A stretch of DNA of 64,000 bases from Ipomoea triloba (taxonomy: Eukaryota > Streptophyta > Magnoliopsida > Solanales > Convolvulaceae). How positions within the stretch are numbered: position 1 is the first letter of the stretch; each line of letters opens with the position of its first letter. Of the stretch, positions 20,670 to 31,149 are shown one piece after another. Position numbers and translations under genes: made by a program. The DNA is taken from positions 14,369,405-14,433,404 of the forward strand of contig NC_044925.1 of assembly GCF_003576645.1 (NCBI RefSeq). Reading direction: 5' to 3'. The notes beneath the pieces are model-generated. The model was given only the letters and a program-made list of their open reading frames with translations, was not told the origin of the DNA and made no database searches.

Positions 20670-22120
20670 CTACTCATCTTCCCAGGGTATTAACCTGCAA
20701 CACTGGACTGTCCCCTGCGTATTTTCTGTTCCATAGTATTTCTTGACTTGGTGGCCGTTTACTTTAAAAGATCCTTTTTCTAGATGCGTGATCTCCAAGG
20801 TTCCATAAGGAAATACCTTTGTAACAATATAAGGCCCTGTCCATCTTGATTTAAGTTTCCCAGGAAACAATCGCAGTCTAGAATTGAATAACAACACTTT
20901 ATCTCCCTCAATGAATTCTTTGTTTTTCCAGATATGCATGTCGTGGTAAAACTTGGATCGTTCTTTGTAAGATCTGGATGTCTCATAGGCCAACAAACGC
21001 CATTCTTCCAATTCATTCAGTTGAAACATTCGCTCCTACCCTGCTATGAATAGATCTTCATTTAGTTTTTTAATGGCCCAATACGCCTTATGCTCGATTT
21101 CCACTGGAAGGTGACATGCTTTGCCATATACCAATCCGTATGTAGTAGTTCCTATCGGCGTTTTATAAGCAGTCCGAAAGGCCCATAATGCATCGTTAAG
21201 CTTGTCAACCCAATCCTTTCTATGCCGAGCTACTGTCTTTTCCAATATGGCCTTAATATCTCTATTTGCATTCTCAACTTGCCCGGTAGTCTGAGGATGA
21301 TACGGGACTCCTCCTCGGTGTTGTATACCTTGCTTCTGAAGTAATCTTCGCATGAGTATGTTCCGGAAGTGTGTCCCCCTATCGCTAATCACAATCCGCG
21401 GTACTCCAAATCTTGTGAATAATCTTTTTAGAAATTTTGTTACACTTCTTGCGTCATTGTTCCGAAGTGCTTCTGCTTCAACCCATTTGGAGACATAATC
21501 CACTACAATAAGAATATATTTGAAACCTTTGGAGTCCGGAAATGGTCCAATAAGAATATATTTGAAACCTTTGGAGTCCGGAAATGGTCCTATAAGAATA
21601 TATTTGAAACCTTTGGAGTCCGGAAATGGTCCTGTAAGAATATATTTGAAACCTTTGGAGTCCGGAAATGGTCCTGCAAAGTCTAGTCCCCATATATCAA
21701 AAATTTCGCACGCCAGGATGTAGTTTTGCGGTATTTCGTCTTTTCCAGTGATATTCCCAGTTCGCTGACATCTATCACAGTTTCTGACACAGATTTGAGA
21801 ATCCCGAAATATTGAGGGCCAGTAGAATCCTGCTTCAAGTGCTCTCCTAGCAGTTCGGTTAGCTGAGTGATGGCCCATTCGATGGCATTCTCCAAGGATT
21901 TCATGTCCTTCAGCCTCTGTTACACAACGTCGAATTATTTGATCCGCGCACACTTTGAAGAGATATGGCTCGTCCCAGAAGTAGTATCGAGATTCTGCTA
22001 TTAACTTCCTTCCGGCATGTGTATTCAAAAATTCCGGTAAATTCCCCCTACAAGATAGTTAGCTAGATCCGCATACCAAGGTGTGAGATAGAGACCCATC
22101 AGTTTTTCCTCTGGAAAATA
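20670..22120 (-). pseudogene. Element D integrase remnant
   Basis: Minus-strand frame 22028-21036 continues after an in-frame TAG as 21029-20670. Counted from 22028, the H-H-C-C zinc finger is at about residues 49-87 (CHRMGHH to CDRC). Catalytic D116 is in WGLDFAGPF; the second Asp is in VISDRGTHF and the Glu in QVENANRDI. The C-terminus has a GPY-type module ([16 protein letters not shown]). Residues 119-174 are four in-frame copies of a 14-residue unit (GPFPDSKGFKYIL plus one residue) that occurs once in the other copy at 23230-23271. A frameshift upstream, at the TTTTTGA near 22030, separates the integrase from RNase H. Confidence 0.9.
21507..21674 (-). repeat. Four tandem 42-bp units in the integrase gene
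   Basis: Units start at 21507, 21549, 21591 and 21633 and are almost identical (aagaatatatttgaaacctt, ggagtccggaaatggtcc). The 42-bp length keeps the frame. Only one unit is present in the parallel copy after the N at 23226. Confidence 0.95.
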
Positions 22121-22125
22121 TTCAT

Positions 22126-23225
22126 TCACATCCCAGTCATATCCTGTTCTTTCTCATACTCTAACCTTGATAAATGATCTGCTGCACTGTTTTCAACTCC
22201 TTTACGGTCCACGATAGTCACGTCAAATTCTTGCAATAGTAAAATCCATCTAATCAATCTTGGCTTTGCTTCCGGTTTAGACATAAGAAACCTGATAGCT
22301 GCATGATCATTATGAATGACGACCTTTGACATTAAAAGATATGATCTAAACTTATCTAACGCAAACACGATTGCAAACCGTTCTTTCTCGGTCGTGGTGT
22401 AGGCTTGCTGTGGCTTAGTCAACATTCGACTAGCATAGGCGATAGGCTGAAATTTCTTATCATTTTTCTGTCCTAGCACAACTCCAACTGCAAAATTACT
22501 TGCATCACACATCAACTCAAAAGGTTGGTCCCATTTTAGTCCTACAAGGATTGGAGTATGTACCATGGCATCCTTTAAATTCTGGAATGCTTTCATCGCG
22601 TCCTCATTTAATTCAAACACTGCGTCTTTTTCTAACAGTCTGGTCAATGGTCTTGCAATTTTTGAGAAGTCTTTAATAAATCTTCTATAAAATCCCACAT
22701 GTCCTAAGAAACTTCTCAGGGATGTCACATTGTGCGGTGGTGGTAAGGTTTCAATAATTGTTGTTTTAGCTCTGTCAACCTCAATTCCTTTTTTTGAAAT
22801 TTTATGTCCAAACACAATTCCTTCTGTGACCATGTAGTAGCATTTCTCCCATGATAATGCTAAATTCATTTGCTGGCATCGTTCCAAAACTTTTTCCAAA
22901 TTTCCAAGGCATTCTTCAAAAGTTTCTCCAAAAATTGTGAAATCGTCCATGAAAACTTCCATGAAATCGCCAATGAAATCTTCGAAAATAGCCAACATGC
23001 AACGCATGAAAGTGGCAGGGGCGTTACAGAGACCAAATGGCATTCTCTTGTAAGCAAATGTACCAAACGGACAAGTGAATGTTGTTTTCTCTTGATCCTC
23101 CAAGGCTACTGGAATTTGAAAGTATCCGCTCATTCCGTCCAAGAAACAGTAGTAGCCGTACCCGCTCACTCTTTCAATCATCTGATCTATAAAGGGCAAT
23201 GGAAAGTGGTCTTTACGGGTGGCTT
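22126..23225 (-). pseudogene. Duplicated copy of element D RT/RNase H (probable assembly duplicate)
   Basis: Matches 23723-24822 with no difference I can see, and stops abruptly at the single N (23226) in the middle of the RT (at RKDHFPLPF). The larger block 21675-23225 equals 23272-24822. It carries the same RT and RNase H motifs ([22 protein letters not shown]). I read it as two overlapping contig ends placed side by side and not as a real second copy. Confidence 0.75.
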
Positions 23226-23226
23226 N
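23226..23226. other. Single-N assembly join
   Basis: One N separates the end of an RT segment from sequence inside the integrase gene. The flanks are duplicated on the other side, as expected for a scaffold join between overlapping contigs. Confidence 0.8.
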
Positions 23227-23271
23227 TACAATAAGAATATATTTGAAACCTTTGGAGTCCGGAAATGGTCC

Positions 23272-23720
23272 TGCAAAGTCTAGTCCCCATATATCAAAAA
23301 TTTCGCACGCCAGGATGTAGTTTTGCGGTATTTCGTCTTTTCCAGTGATATTCCCAGTTCGCTGACATCTATCACAGTTTCTGACACAGATTTGAGAATC
23401 CCGAAATATTGAGGGCCAGTAGAATCCTGCTTCAAGTGCTCTCCTAGCAGTTCGGTTAGCTGAGTGATGGCCCATTCGATGGCATTCTCCAAGGATTTCA
23501 TGTCCTTCAGCCTCTGTTACACAACGTCGAATTATTTGATCCGCGCACACTTTGAAGAGATATGGCTCGTCCCAGAAGTAGTATCGAGATTCTGCTATTA
23601 ACTTCCTTCCGGCATGTGTATTCAAAAATTCCGGTAAATTCCCCCTACAAGATAGTTAGCTAGATCCGCATACCAAGGTGTGAGATAGAGACCCATCAGT
23701 TTTTCCTCTGGAAAATATTC
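23272..23720 (-). pseudogene. Duplicated integrase N-terminus of element D
   Basis: Same sequence as 21675-22123, including the zinc finger and the first catalytic Asp, joined through the N at 23226 to an RT fragment. Probably an assembly duplicate. Confidence 0.7.
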
Positions 23721-23722
23721 AT

Positions 23723-25186
23723 TCACATCCCAGTCATATCCTGTTCTTTCTCATACTCTAACCTTGATAAATGATCTGCTGCACTGTTTTCAACTCCTTT
23801 ACGGTCCACGATAGTCACGTCAAATTCTTGCAATAGTAAAATCCATCTAATCAATCTTGGCTTTGCTTCCGGTTTAGACATAAGAAACCTGATAGCTGCA
23901 TGATCATTATGAATGACGACCTTTGACATTAAAAGATATGATCTAAACTTATCTAACGCAAACACGATTGCAAACCGTTCTTTCTCGGTCGTGGTGTAGG
24001 CTTGCTGTGGCTTAGTCAACATTCGACTAGCATAGGCGATAGGCTGAAATTTCTTATCATTTTTCTGTCCTAGCACAACTCCAACTGCAAAATTACTTGC
24101 ATCACACATCAACTCAAAAGGTTGGTCCCATTTTAGTCCTACAAGGATTGGAGTATGTACCATGGCATCCTTTAAATTCTGGAATGCTTTCATCGCGTCC
24201 TCATTTAATTCAAACACTGCGTCTTTTTCTAACAGTCTGGTCAATGGTCTTGCAATTTTTGAGAAGTCTTTAATAAATCTTCTATAAAATCCCACATGTC
24301 CTAAGAAACTTCTCAGGGATGTCACATTGTGCGGTGGTGGTAAGGTTTCAATAATTGTTGTTTTAGCTCTGTCAACCTCAATTCCTTTTTTTGAAATTTT
24401 ATGTCCAAACACAATTCCTTCTGTGACCATGTAGTAGCATTTCTCCCATGATAATGCTAAATTCATTTGCTGGCATCGTTCCAAAACTTTTTCCAAATTT
24501 CCAAGGCATTCTTCAAAAGTTTCTCCAAAAATTGTGAAATCGTCCATGAAAACTTCCATGAAATCGCCAATGAAATCTTCGAAAATAGCCAACATGCAAC
24601 GCATGAAAGTGGCAGGGGCGTTACAGAGACCAAATGGCATTCTCTTGTAAGCAAATGTACCAAACGGACAAGTGAATGTTGTTTTCTCTTGATCCTCCAA
24701 GGCTACTGGAATTTGAAAGTATCCGCTCATTCCGTCCAAGAAACAGTAGTAGCCGTACCCGCTCACTCTTTCAATCATCTGATCTATAAAGGGCAATGGA
24801 AAGTGGTCTTTACGGGTGGCTTCGTTGAGCTTTCTATAGTCAATACAGACTCTCCATCCAGTTATCTTTCTCGTAGGAATCAGCTCCTTGTTATCATTCT
24901 CAGTGACTGTGATTCCTCCCTTCTTTGGTATTACGTGAGTTGGACTGACCCATGTGCTATCCGAAATAGGGTAGATCATTCCGACATCCATAAGTTTGAT
25001 CACCTCGTTTTTCACGACTTCAAATGTGTTTAGGTTAAGTCGACGCTGCGGTTGCGCCACAGGTTTGGATCCTTCTTCCAATAGAATTTTATGTGTGCAA
25101 ATGGACGGATTAATCCCCTTCAAGTCAGTCATCTTCCAACCTATAGCTTCTTTGTTTCTTTTCAGTACTGTTATCAGTTGTTCTTT
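23723..25186 (-). pseudogene. Element D reverse transcriptase and RNase H
   Basis: The minus-strand frame from 25186, open past an ATG at 25132, runs to a stop at 23723-23725. RT motifs are [41 protein letters not shown] and the catalytic VFMDDF. RNase H has [24 protein letters not shown] and VIHNDHAAI, with the usual T of TDH changed to N. A frameshift near the end ([11 protein letters not shown] then stop, while another frame continues [15 protein letters not shown]) cuts it from the integrase. The lineage is Athila by similarity of the whole pol to element C. Confidence 0.92.
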
Positions 25187-26020
25187 TTATCTTTCTGAAA
25201 GATCTGTTGCAATAACAACTGGTAATTCTTTCCCTGTTCCTAAATAAGCAGACTCAAGATGAGCCGGTAGAGGTTTTAATTCTCCTTCATGCATCATCTC
25301 ATCGTCTTCTTTCCTGTTCTCATTTTCATCATCATATTCCTCCTTAAATTCATCAAATTCATCCCCGTCATTTCCAACCATTTCCTCCGAGACTTCACCC
25401 ACAGAGTTTATATTCTCAACAAATTCAGAAACACAATCATTATTAAACAAATTAAAACGATCGACCTCTCGGTGTAAAGCAATATGTAAAGAATTAAGTT
25501 CATGCTCAAAAGTACTTTCATTATAACTCTTAGCACCTTTGGGACATTCCCAATTAAAATCATGCCTCTTAGCTTTAGGTACTTCGCACAGGTAATCAAT
25601 TTCATCATGCACATAATCAACGAAAAAGCATTCATCACCATCTAAAGGATATTTCATCATTTTAGTCACGTCGAAGCTAGCAGACTCGTCTCCTACACGG
25701 ATAACGAGTTTGCCTTCTCCCACATCTATTAAAGCTCTAGCAGTCGCCAAGAAAGGTCTGCCCAAGATGAGAGGAATCTCCACATCTGGGTCCATATCTA
25801 AGATCACAAAGTCCACTAGAAAAATAAATTTATCAACTCGGACTAAAACGTCTTCCACTATACCCCTGGGGTACTTGGTAGATCGGTCAGCTAATTGAAT
25901 ACTCATGCGTGTGGGCTTAAGGGTTCCTAGATTCAATTGTCGATATAATGCAAAGGGCATTAGATTGATGCTAGCACCTTGGTCTGCCAAGGCTCTATTA
26001 AAAGTCGTTCCTCCTATATT
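25187..26020 (-). pseudogene. Element D protease and acidic linker
   Basis: In frame with the gag remnant upstream and RT downstream but bounded by stops at 26021-26023 and at 25187-25189 (TAA). The active-site segment reads LADQGASINLMPFALYRQL, where related elements have CDLGAS. ILGRPFLATARALIDV is the conserved flap and C-terminal segment. A long Asp/Glu-rich linker follows. Both stops are single-codon changes, so this was once one continuous gag-pol frame. Confidence 0.88.
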
Positions 26021-27178
26021 CTAAGGTATAGTAAAACTTCCAGGATCTTTTAATTTTCTAGGCACATCCTTATGTAATATAGCGGAACATTCCTCTCCTA
26101 GCACAACAGTAGCAGTTTCAGCTAATCTCTTTTTATTAGATAGAAGATCTTTAAGGAATTTGGCATACCTCGGCATTTCTCCTAGTGCATCGATGAATGG
26201 CATATCAACGTGTAATTGGCGTAGCATTTGTAGGAATTTATCGTATTTGGCGTTGTCGATATCGGTGCGGAATCTCTGAGGGAACGAAAGTTTTGCTTTC
26301 GGCACCGGCGGTGGTTCTTGCATGATTTCTTTTCCTTTCCGAGAAGGTTGTGGTTGTATTTCTTCCTTCCTGAGTTCTTCTTCAAGTGCTCGTTCGGCTT
26401 GTGTTGAATTGGTGGTCTCTTCATTGTCCACTCTTGACTCTTCTGTCGGAATGTATTGCGGAGGAAGTGGAACAATGTCTGGAAGTGATCTTCCGCTTCT
26501 CAATGTTACGGCATTTACATCTGTTTCTCCCTGGGATTGGATCATTTCCATAATTTTCGCGAGTGTGCTTTCAACCGTTTGAAGTGGTGAAAGTGTCTCG
26601 TGGCGTAGTTCTTGGATTTCTACGAGCATCTCTTTAGTAATGGTTTCCTTAAGTCTGGCATTCTCCTCCCTCGTTTCTTGGATGAAATCATTTAAACGTT
26701 GTTCGAGGGTGGTTTGGTTGTTTTCAGGCGAAAGAGACTGCTCTAGGGAAGTAGAAGAATAGGCATGTGCATAGGCTCCGTCCACGTCCTCACCACACGT
26801 GTGACTCGGCGTGGAATTGTTCCAGTGAGCTCCCACGCCAGCACACACGCGTGTGGATCTCGTGGCAGGATCACAGCTCGCAAAAATTTTAGGATTTTGA
26901 TGTTTTGGCTCGTCGAAATGCATTGGAGGGTAATAAGAAGGTATCTCGTGAGTAGGATATCTCTGGGGTTGAAAATGTTGTGTTACGTATGCTTGTTCAT
27001 GATAATAAATTGGTGGAGGAGGTAGTGAGTATGGGAAAGAAGGTGGGTAAGGAAAATGGTAGTTATGATAGTATTGAGGTGGTGGATATGAAGGTTGGGG
27101 TGGTGAAGGATAGTAGGGATTTCTTCCGTATGGTATATGACTATGGTAAGCTTGATCATTAGGCGGAGGTGGATCCAT
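26021..27178 (-). pseudogene. Element D gag remnant with a captured CACGCGTG module
   Basis: The likely start is the ATG at 27178. The N-terminus is Pro/Tyr-rich (HIPYGRNPYYPSPPQPSYP), followed by a coiled-coil segment and the gag-to-protease linker typical of Athila (VNAVTLRSGR, FPQRFRTDIDNAKYDKF, MPRYAKFLKDLLSNKK). The capsid domain and zinc knuckle are absent. Residues around ATRSTRVCAGVGAHWNNS are encoded by a copy of the CACGCGTG module (26788-26870) and have no gag counterpart. The frame ends at an in-frame stop at 26021-26023. Confidence 0.8.
26788..26870 (-). repeat. CACGCGTG module inside the gag frame of element D
   Basis: Carries accacacgtgtgactcggcg, tggaattgttccagtgagct, ccacgcc and cacacgcgtgtggatctcgt. 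It has the same order and spacing as the LTR modules but lies within an open reading frame and keeps it open. Confidence 0.8.
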
Positions 27179-27379
27179 GATTCTATCGAAGAATTCCTGC
27201 AATCAAATTTTCAGGCAAAGAATCGGAGCACAAGAGGTAGCTCCTTTTACATATTAGCTCAAATAGTGTGTGGTTGGGTGCAGAAGTGTAATTGGTAATA
27301 AAACAAGTCAAAAGAAAAGAAAGTAAACAAGTTATCCAAACGATTCAAGATAGTAAAACTTTAAATTCACCGTTTGCCA

Positions 27380-27397
27380 TCCCCGGTAACGGCACCA
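27380..27397 (-). other. Primer-binding site of element D
   Basis: The minus strand reads TGGTGCCGTTACCGGGGA three bases after the 5' LTR. It differs at two positions from the TGGCGCCGTTGCCGGGGA site (tRNA-Asp type) of element C. Confidence 0.75.
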
Positions 27398-27400
27398 TTT

Positions 27401-28720
27401 TGATGTTGTGTATGTGGTGAGTGTGAATGTGAAGGAGGTAAAACGAAGAGTCATGAACTCCCCGAGTGTCGTATCTCTCGTGGATGGCAAATTGGAGAAT
27501 ATACGGCCTTGCTATAATGGTTTGTTTGAATAACGTTAAGATGGAGCATGTGGATTTTGGTAAAAAGGAAATGTTAAGAGGGCACGGGTTAATGAAATAA
27601 AGAAGTAAACAAAGGGAAATAAAGGCAGATGGGGCTAAGATATCATGGAGATTGGTTAAAAGTGTAAGGTAGAGTATTGATTTCCTTTGAGTTACGGTTG
27701 AAGGAGCTTGGAACATTGTCCTGAGTGGCGTCACACTCAACCTCCCAATCCTCAGTCGGTTGGGGAATTTTATCAAACACTTTGTCTACAAGTTCCCTCC
27801 GGATCTCATCTTCTCAGATTGAGAGCGGGAGATGTGGGTAGTGGGCTACATCTCTTTGCGATATCTCGCCAAAAAGATGATCCTATACTCTTGGAGAGAT
27901 CGGGGCCCTCGATCCAACAAGATCATACAAAACATACTCACAGATTCAACATTTCCCAAAGAAATCAAACTCATTAATCAAATTAGATCATGAACACCAA
28001 TCATCCATTCAATGTAGCCCCTATCCTAGGGATTAGCCTCTCACAGGCTTTAACAACATAAAAGCATCAAAATAGAAAAGCATATCTACAAGATCAATAT
28101 AAAAAGTAAACAACTTTAAGGAAAAAGGAAAGGCAAGAGAAAGCCAAAGAGAAAACAAGTCTTTAATGAAAGAAGTTACCCAAAAGATCTTCAAAGCTAT
28201 GGAGATCTAGTTCTCTTCTCCAAGGAGCTCCTCCTCCTCTCCTAATCCTATCTAAACCTAACCTAAAATGTAGAGTAGAAAATGTGACAAAAGACTCCCT
28301 AAACCTAGCTGAAATGTCCCTTAAATACTAAAACATCGCGCAGGTTTTCTGGTGCCGCCCCACGTCTGCCACACGCGTGTGGACTGGCGTGGACGGTTAC
28401 TGGAATATTTCCACGCCAGCTCACACGTGTGTGAGGCTCGTGGGCGTGGTCTATTCATTTTCGTTTCCTTTTGTTGTTTCCGGTTTGGTGTTCGTGTGCT
28501 CCCATGTGGATTGATTCTTCCTTTCAATGGTTTATGCTCCCTTTCGGTTGATTTCAGCCTTCATTCCTGTGGGAATTCTTCAAAACACTCCGCACATAAC
28601 TTATTTGCAATTTGTTAGTAAAATACCATGTAAACACGTAATTGCACTCTCTAAGACTTGTTTTTAGCAAGAAATCAACTTACTGAGTTATAGATAAATA
28701 GGTACTTTTGGCGTCTATCA
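27401..28720 (-). repeat. 5' LTR of element D
   Basis: 1320 bp, with about 22 visible differences from the 3' LTR. It holds the CACGCGTG module at 28351-28447 and a TATA-like box at 28318-28329. A catgg target duplication follows at 28721-28725. Confidence 0.92.
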
Positions 28721-28725
28721 CATGG

Positions 28726-28957
28726 CGCACTTGGAAGGCAGTCCCAATGTTATCTTACATTTCCTTAAGTTTTTCTTATTATCCATAATATACTCTTCTT
28801 TATCGTTATTTCAATAATGTTTCTATAACCTCGGTCGAGCTAACAAGTACATATCATCAACCCGAGAGTCATGAATTGCCCACAATCGATCAACAAGCAT
28901 CATCATTAGCAAAGGAAGGAAGGAAAATCGAGGTAAAATTCTACACATCACGCCTTC
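28726..28957 (+). other. Element B sequence after the first ORF
   Basis: Continues from 17839. The join restores agacgttaaaccatggcgca and cttggaaggcagtccca, the Athila-type sequence normally found after a coding region (compare acgttaaacgtggcgctcg with gggaggcaaccca near 31310). No gene is seen. Confidence 0.65.
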
Positions 28958-29134
28958 CACGCCTGCTACCACGCGTGTAAGCAGGCGTGGAACATTTCCA
29001 GTAAGATTCCACGCCCACTCACACGCGTGTGAGCAGGCGTGGGAGCAAACCAATGAGCTGCCACGCCCACCACCATGCATGGTGACGTGCGTGGACAGGC
29101 ACCAGATTTTTTGCGAAAATTTCGCGCGAAGTAG
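28958..29134 (+). promoter_or_regulatory. Apparent internal promoter of element B
   Basis: An extended CACGCGTG module (28958-29094, with ccacgcgtgtaagcaggcg, cacacgcgtgtgagcaggcg and ccatgcatggtgacgtgcg) is followed about 32 bp later by a TATA-like agtttaaaaccc (29125-29136). It precedes the Athila ORF-1 gene and copies the U3 arrangement of the B and D LTRs. Promoter activity is inferred. Confidence 0.5.
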
Positions 29135-29901
29135 TTTAAAACCCTTCCCTACCCCATTTCTTCACCACCACGAGCTAATATCACTCTCAAGCTGAAAACA
29201 CACAACTCTAAAGCATTTCCTTCCAAGTTTTTCAACTTCTCTTGATCTTCCTAAGTCATTTCCAAGGTAAGAACATATCCTCTTTTGCTATTACTTGTTT
29301 GTATGAAGCACTTACTCTCTTTGAATCATATATCCATGGGTTTTTCTTGTTTAAGATTTTTCTTGAGATATATTGCTATGAAATGACTTATTAGACTTGT
29401 AATAGGCCTACATTGCTTCTATATACTAGAAATTCCATGTTTTACCATATCTTTGTAGCTAGATCTTAAAATTTTATGAATTGGGCATTTTCTTATCATG
29501 ATGAGATCCATGATGATATAGTGAGCATGGTGGGCAAAGTTTGCAACTTTCCTACTCATTAGGTACCACATTGTTATATCCAACTTGTTATTTTGTCCAA
29601 TTTGAACTTTTATGTTTTCTTCATTTTCAACCTCAAGCTAGTCTTGAGGAAGAAGATGAAGTTGACCATTTGTTGACTTTTTGAGTATGGATTGCATATG
29701 GAGTATAATGAGCTAATCATTGTATGTATATGACAGAATTGTTGATAAAACGTCAAGATAATGTTGCATGCAATGAGATTATGTGATCTTTTCTTTAAAA
29801 AAAATGCAATATTGTTCACATTCATATTGAAAATGGAAAATGTTTTTCCTTGTATGGTGTTTTGCTTGACTATATATGTCTTCTCCAACTGAACTTGCAC
29901 A
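29135..29901 (+). other. Leader and probable intron of the Athila ORF-1 gene
   Basis: A leader rich in CT is followed by the donor-like tttccaag/gtaagaac near 29268. An acceptor-like caacaaatag lies near 29900, just before the ORF region. The intervening sequence is AT-rich and non-coding. Confidence 0.45.
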
Positions 29902-31149
29902 ACAAATAGTTCGGAGGCTCTAAAAAGGAAAAGCACCGGAGGAAGAGAACAGCACAAGAACACAAGGATTACCTACATTGAAGTGCCTACAGGGAACCAA
30001 ATTCTGTTGGTGACACCAACTATGTTAGGCCGATATAGACAACTGCTTAACTTCCCGATTGTGTAGTGGAAGTACATTGACTTAACCGTTCTGGAAGAAT
30101 TTGAGTGCAAATACGGACTGGAAAGGTTAATCCATGAACCTTATTGGAATCATCTGTTGAGCTGGAGGCAAGATACCTTCATTCCCTTGGTCCACGAATT
30201 CATTGCGAGTCTGCATATTGAGGGAGTGACCGGAGAACTCTATAGCCCAACGATCAATTTTCGGCTTTTCAACCAAGACTATCACATTTCTACTAATCGC
30301 TTGGGCGCTCTCTTAGGATTTTATGAGGAAGATGACCAGTCAAAGCACTGGTATCGAAGGCTGAAACACGATTTCGGAGATAGAGATACCCCGCGGAAAT
30401 ATTGGTCGATGATCGCAAGGCCGGGCATTGATTGGGTTGGGTCAAGAGTGAGAGTCTCTCATATTGTAAGAGAGGACTTAACAGTTTTGTGGAAGGTGAT
30501 CGCACATTCTTGGGAAGGAAGACCGGAGACTTATGATCGAGTCTCCAAGACAGAATTATTCATGTTATGGAGTATGGACACAGGCAACTCGGTGAACATG
30601 AGCTTAATATGCAAAAATTGGCTCATCGCTCAACAACAAGAGTCAACTAGGGCAATCTTTATAGGCCCGTTGGTGACGAGACTGTGTGTTTCTTTGGGTC
30701 ACCAGATGAAGATACATTGGTTCGAACATAGGTTACAAGGAGCACACATTGTTCCATTATCTCCCGAGGACGTCGCGAAGCTTAACCTGAGATATCTAGC
30801 GCGAACAAGGGAAGACAATGAGATGGCGGGAGATCATTCTGACACGCCAATGACATCTCCGGGACTCACACCCTCACCGATGTCATTTCTTTCCCCATCT
30901 TCACATGAGATGTATTCACCTGTGGACTCATCAATGTATTCTCCACCACCCCGTGAGCCTGCACCATCCGTGTCTCCACCACAGGCTGAGGAGCAGACTT
31001 CCCACCATGCAAGCTTCAACATTCCGAATTGGTTTACCCCAGTCACAGATTGGAGATCCCTCCAGAACTTCCAGTATCAACTGCACTTGGAGCAGATGCA
31101 AAAGCTGGAAGAGATTGCAAGAGAAGTCAAGGCCATCAAGAAAATGTGA
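29902..31149 (+). pseudogene. Athila ORF-1-like gene of element B
   Basis: The open frame from about 29902 reads ALKRKSTGGREQ and LGRYRQLLNFPIV, then hits an in-frame TAG at 30064-30066. It continues as KYIDLTVLEEFECKYGLERL, then WNHLLSWRQDTFIPLVHEF, FRLFNQDYHISTNRLGALLG and RPGIDWVGSRVRVSHIVRED, to the stop at 31147-31149. The pattern matches the ATHILA ORF-1 family (PF03078), a protein of unknown function specific to Athila retrotransposons. The C-terminal third is Ser/Pro-rich and ends in a short coiled coil (LHLEQMQKLEEIAREVKAIK). Apart from the TAG it is intact over 1.2 kb. Confidence 0.75.

Larger units (their letters stand above)
17840..28720 (-). mobile_element. Athila-lineage Ty3/gypsy element D, nested in element B
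   Basis: Both LTRs are 1320 bp (17840-19159 and 27401-28720). On the minus strand they start TGATAGACGCC and end CAACATCA. A perfect catgg target duplication flanks the element (17835-17839, 28721-28725). Minus-strand order is primer site, gag-C remnant, protease, RT, RNase H, integrase, purine tract. About 22 LTR differences are visible by eye, roughly 98% identity. Coding is broken by several stops and frameshifts. A 1551-bp block is present twice around a single N at 23226 and is probably an assembly artefact, so the true length is likely near 9.3 kb. Confidence 0.92.

Noticed and set aside
24467..25033. 188-codon plus-strand frame across element D RT
   Set aside because: Antisense shadow of the RT gene; no homology in its own right.
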